Positions 61,424-64,000 of a stretch of 64,000 nt of DNA are shown piece by piece (position 1 is the first letter of the stretch; every line of letters begins with the position of its first letter). The translations under genes and the position numbers were made by a program. Location of the stretch: contig JBAOIL010000005.1 in assembly GCA_037044975.1 (NCBI GenBank), forward strand, positions 372,001-436,000. Direction: 5' to 3'. This DNA comes from JADLHS01 sp020848635. Its GTDB lineage: Bacteria > Verrucomicrobiota > Verrucomicrobiia > Limisphaerales > JADLHS01. The notes beneath the pieces were generated by a model, which saw only the letters and a program-made list of their open reading frames with translations, was not told the DNA's origin and did not search any database.

Positions 61424-62464
61424 TTACCGGGGAACCTGCGGCCCCAGTTCTCGTTCAACGGGAGCTAAACTTTGTGGTTCCAGCAGCGGGCCGACCAACG
61501 TCCATAGCCGACGGGTGTAATACGCGGCCCCCTCCTCGTTGAGATGGGTGGGGTCAGAGAAATAACGGTTCGGCAGCAGCCAGCAGTCGGGGCCCTGCAC
61601 TGAAAACTTGGGATATTGGGCCAGCTTTGCGGCGAGCGCGGACTGCGGCTCCGGTGGCGCGACCTCGCCTTCTCGGAAGTAGCGGGGGACGAAGATCAGG
61701 CGAATGCCATAGCGCTCCATCAGCGCGGTAATTCGTTGGAACTCCGGAGCGTCCGTGGACGCGGAACGCAGGAAGGGCCGATGCGGGTCATCCTTCTGGA
61801 GGCGGAAGTCAGCCGGGAGGCGATGGCCAGGATAGTGGCTCTGCGCTTCAATGAAGTAGTAGCCTTTCTGCGCGAGCATCGCTTGGGTCTGTCGGCGGCA
61901 CTCCTCATAATACGCTGTCAGGCCACCGCGGCTACTGGCGCGGGCGGCGAAAAGGACGAGGTTTCGGAGGAGCTTGCGGAAGGGAAACAGGTGATCCATG
62001 ACACGCTTATCGTCAATTCCAGGACGTAGCAGGCTGAATTTCTTCTCGGGGGTGTCGGGCCACGGAAACACCATCAGCACGTGTGTCGGCCGTTCACCTC
62101 GCTTGCACAGATGCTCGAGGTTGGCGACAAAAAGCAAGTAGTCAGGCAGACCGAGGTTGTACGAACTGACCGCTCCGCCGGAGAGTGAATCAAACAACGC
62201 GGGCTGAAAACCACTCAACACCTGGCTGTTGCCGAAAATCACGACCTTGACGGGTGCCGCGGGCCGGAACAAGGAGCCGCTGCGGATAACTTGGCTCTTG
62301 GCGGAGTAAACCACCTCCGCGCCGGGTTGGATGTAGGGCAGAGCTGTATTTGCGCCAGCAAAGAGAAGCCAAAGGCCTGCAACGCCTCCCATCACCAGGG
62401 ACAGGTCGCCAAGGAAGGAGCGCCATCCGCGGGTCAGAGGGGATTGCTGTGGCGCCGTGCTCAT
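61424..62464 (-). CDS. SGNH-like acyltransferase partner of MBOAT (AlgJ/AlgX-like)
   Basis: 346 residues, anchored by an N-terminal helix (DLSLVMGGVAGLWLLFAGAN) with the rest periplasmic. SGNH-type blocks are VVIFGNSQVLSGF (Ser in GNSQ) and, near the C-terminus, FSDPTHLNEEGAAYYTRRLW (Asp-x-x-His). Proteins with this layout directly upstream of an MBOAT gene accept the acyl group and transfer it to the polysaccharide; that role is inferred from gene pairing. Overall similarity to AlgJ cannot be verified here. A 45-codon basic ORF ends 11 bp upstream of the start. Confidence 0.82.
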   Translation of the reverse strand: MSTAPQQSPLTRGWRSFLGDLSLVMGGVAGLWLLFAGANTALPYIQPGAEVVYSAKSQVIRSGSLFRPAAPVKVVIFGNSQVLSGFQPALFDSLSGGAVSSYNLGLPDYLLFVANLEHLCKRGERPTHVLMVFPWPDTPEKKFSLLRPGIDDKRVMDHLFPFRKLLRNLVLFAARASSRGGLTAYYEECRRQTQAMLAQKGYYFIEAQSHYPGHRLPADFRLQKDDPHRPFLRSASTDAPEFQRITALMERYGIRLIFVPRYFREGEVAPPEPQSALAAKLAQYPKFSVQGPDCWLLPNRYFSDPTHLNEEGAAYYTRRLWTLVGPLLEPQSLAPVERELGPQVPR

Positions 62465-62475
62465 TCGCGGTGAGA

Positions 62476-62613
62476 TTATTCCTTCCTAGATTGGCGACAA
62501 ACTCTTTTTCTTTTGTCGAACTTTCGTTGGATTAGCCGAGCCCGCTTGCGCATTTGCCGCCGAATCTTGCTCGGCAGGGACGCCCCCACCAGCACTCGCT
62601 GTTCTTTACTCAT
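62476..62613 (-). CDS. Small basic protein of unknown function (45 aa)
   Basis: A short ORF read directly from the minus strand: start MSKEQRVLVGASLPSKIRRQ, end VCRQSRKE. About 17 of 45 residues are Lys or Arg. A good Shine-Dalgarno sequence (AAAGGAAACTGG, then ATG) supports translation, and its stop lies 11 bp before the SGNH gene. The AGGAAGGAA near its end could serve as the ribosome site for that gene. Composition recalls small ribosomal or nucleic-acid-binding proteins, but no family is recognised. Confidence 0.5.
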   Translation of the reverse strand: MSKEQRVLVGASLPSKIRRQMRKRARLIQRKFDKRKRVCRQSRKE

Positions 62614-62698
62614 CCAGTTTCCTTTGAACCCGCGCTGGTCCGGAAAGCATTGCTCCGCCGCGGCAAGGGCTCAGAACCAAAAATGGAGACGGAAGCCG

Positions 62699-64000
62699 CT
62701 ATTTGTTGCCCTGGATGACTTCCCCAATCAACGGTGTGGACTTGGGTCGCCGGAGCGAAATCGTGAATGCCCCTTCGAGCCTGGCTCGGGCGGCCTCCGC
62801 TTGCGCGCGACTGGCGGCGTGGATGCGCACCAGAGGCTCCCCCGGTTTAACCGCTTCGCCCGGCTTGACGATGCCATCCAGACCCACATCGAAGTTGATG
62901 TTGGAGGCTTGGGTGAGCCGGCCGCCGCCGAGGTCGCGAATGACTTCGCCCAATCGCCGCGCGTCGCAGCGGGAAACAAATCCGCCCCGGTTGGCGCGCA
63001 ATTCAAGGACCACCGGTGCGGTGTGGTCGCATTCGAGCTTTCGATTGAACGCCGCGAGGTCAGCACCCTGCGCGCTCAGCATCGCGTCCCACTTTTTGCG
63101 TGGCTCGCCGGAGAGCAAACAAACCTCCGCCTGCCGTTGGGCGGCCGCGAGGCTTTTCACCCGGCCCGTTTGAACGAGCAAATGCGCGGCGAAGGTGAGG
63201 ACCAATTCGCGGAGGTCGGCCCCACCGGCCGGAGCGGTAAGGACGGCTACGCTCTCCTTCACCTCCAGCCAGTTGCCGGCGGCGCGACCGAGCGGGCTGT
63301 TCATATCCGTCAACACGGCACGGGTGTTGACGCCGCATTGCCCACCAAGCGCGACCATGGCGCGGGCAAGTTTTCGGGCCTGCGCCCGCGTCGGCATGAA
63401 CGCGGCGCGGCCGAATTTCACGTCGAGGACCAAGGCGGCAAGACTTTCGGCGAGTTTCTTGGAAAGAATCGAGGCGGTGATGAGCGGAATGCTGGGCACG
63501 GTGCCGGTCACATCGCGCAGGGCGTAGAGCTTTTTATCCGCCGGCACCATCCGGTCGGTCTGGCCACAGATAACACAGCCCACTTCCTGCACGATCTGCG
63601 TGATGCGCCGGGCGGGCAGCAGGGTCTGGAAACCAGGGATGGAATCGAGCTTGTCGAGCGTGCCGCCGGTGATGCCGAGACCGCGGCCGGAGATCATCGG
63701 CACGCGGAAGCCGAGGCAGGCGAGCAACGGCGCGAGCGGGAGCGAGACTTTGTCGCCCACGCCGCCGGTGGAGTGTTTGTCCACCAGCGGCCGCCGGTCT
63801 TTCGGAAACTTCAGCACGTCACCGGAGTCGCGCATGGCGAGCGTGAGCGCGGTCGTTTCGGTGGAGTTCAGCCCGCGAAAGAAGACGGCCATCAGAAAGG
63901 CGGCGACTTGGTAATCGGGCAAATCGCCGGAAACGACACCGGACACAAATTCACCAATCTGGGCGACGGTGAGCGGTTGACCGTCGCGCTTGGATTCGAT
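62699..64000 (-). CDS. Pyrimidine-nucleoside (thymidine) phosphorylase (5' part beyond window)
   Basis: Catalyses phosphorolysis of thymidine/uridine to the base plus (deoxy)ribose-1-phosphate in nucleoside salvage. The frame is open to the window end (SKRDGQPLTVAQIGEFVSG), where the usual N-terminal 15-20 residues are missing. Family features are DYQVAAFLMAVFFRGL, VDKHSTGGVGDKVSLPLAPL (phosphate-binding KHSTGG), SGRGLGITGGTLDKLDSIPG, CVICGQTDRMVPADKKLYAL, DVTGTVPSIPLITASILSKK, FGRAAFMPTRAQAR and a C-terminal lipoyl-like domain with GLDGIVKPGEAVKPGEPLVR. Whether it is DeoA or Pdp specificity is not decided. Confidence 0.93.
   Translation of the reverse strand: MESKRDGQPLTVAQIGEFVSGVVSGDLPDYQVAAFLMAVFFRGLNSTETTALTLAMRDSGDVLKFPKDRRPLVDKHSTGGVGDKVSLPLAPLLACLGFRVPMISGRGLGITGGTLDKLDSIPGFQTLLPARRITQIVQEVGCVICGQTDRMVPADKKLYALRDVTGTVPSIPLITASILSKKLAESLAALVLDVKFGRAAFMPTRAQARKLARAMVALGGQCGVNTRAVLTDMNSPLGRAAGNWLEVKESVAVLTAPAGGADLRELVLTFAAHLLVQTGRVKSLAAAQRQAEVCLLSGEPRKKWDAMLSAQGADLAAFNRKLECDHTAPVVLELRANRGGFVSRCDARRLGEVIRDLGGGRLTQASNINFDVGLDGIVKPGEAVKPGEPLVRIHAASRAQAEAARARLEGAFTISLRRPKSTPLIGEVIQGNK

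Noticed and set aside
47000..62464. Genomic island or prophage boundary around the polysaccharide block
   Set aside because: No integrase, tRNA, attachment repeats or sharp composition change is visible; tail-fibre-like repeats at 54500 are on a protein with a bacterial signal peptide.

Overview
The window looks like a draft-quality chromosome segment of a GC-rich member of the Verrucomicrobiota, most plausibly Pedosphaera/Limisphaerales-like. This assignment is inferred from gene content, since there is no rRNA or marker gene in the window. The clues are two solitary prepilin-like proteins with the H-X9-DG motif, secreted lectin-like and propeller proteins that share a C-terminal FYRL module, a Tat-exported Gfo/Idh/MocA oxidoreductase, a DUF4838 protein, a SUMF1-sialidase fusion, a histidine kinase with OB-like sensor repeats, and a dispersed hairpin repeat whose translation contains the ADWQSAV type of peptide.

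Layout. 1-5781: tripartite RND efflux operon (TolC-like, lipoprotein adaptor, RND permease). The permease carries an in-frame 138-bp palindromic element. 5939-7500: lspA and an RluD-type pseudouridine synthase. 7906-15004: inositol catabolic operon in the order iolJ-like aldolase, iolB, iolC, iolD, iolE, iolG; iolA is not in the window. 15111-21073: glycan-related genes (DUF4838 protein, Tat-exported oxidoreductase, SUMF1-sialidase fusion). 21392-24728 (minus): yacG, a small secreted protein and a Prc-type protease. 24878-28157: NarL-type two-component pair. 28316-37510: secreted proteins (SGNH hydrolase, LamG-like, TolB-like propeller, large propeller/lectin protein) interleaved with two paralogous H-X9-DG prepilin-like proteins. 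37519-43042: HAD phosphatase, GlpD and two organophosphate transporters, a glycerol-3-phosphate module. 43107-46943: secreted six-hairpin-like protein and an enolase-superfamily enzyme. 47000-62464: exopolysaccharide region with a GT2, two tandem Wzy/WaaL-like membrane proteins, a TylF-type and a class I methyltransferase, a Wzx-like flippase, two SGNH proteins, a COG5610-type HAD protein, a PQQ-like propeller and an MBOAT acyltransferase. 62699-64000: pyrimidine-nucleoside phosphorylase, running off the window.

How the genes work together. The iol genes cover conversion of myo-inositol to dihydroxyacetone phosphate and malonate semialdehyde. The GlpD/transporter block feeds glycerol-3-phosphate into the same triose-phosphate pool. 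The exopolysaccharide block contains assembly, export, methylation and O-acylation functions. No rRNA, tRNA, CRISPR array, integrase or transposase was seen.

Quality caveat. At least nine genes are split by single-base frame changes, several at G or C homopolymers, and they include housekeeping genes. Sequencing error is the simplest explanation. These genes are annotated as single CDSs with the break noted.
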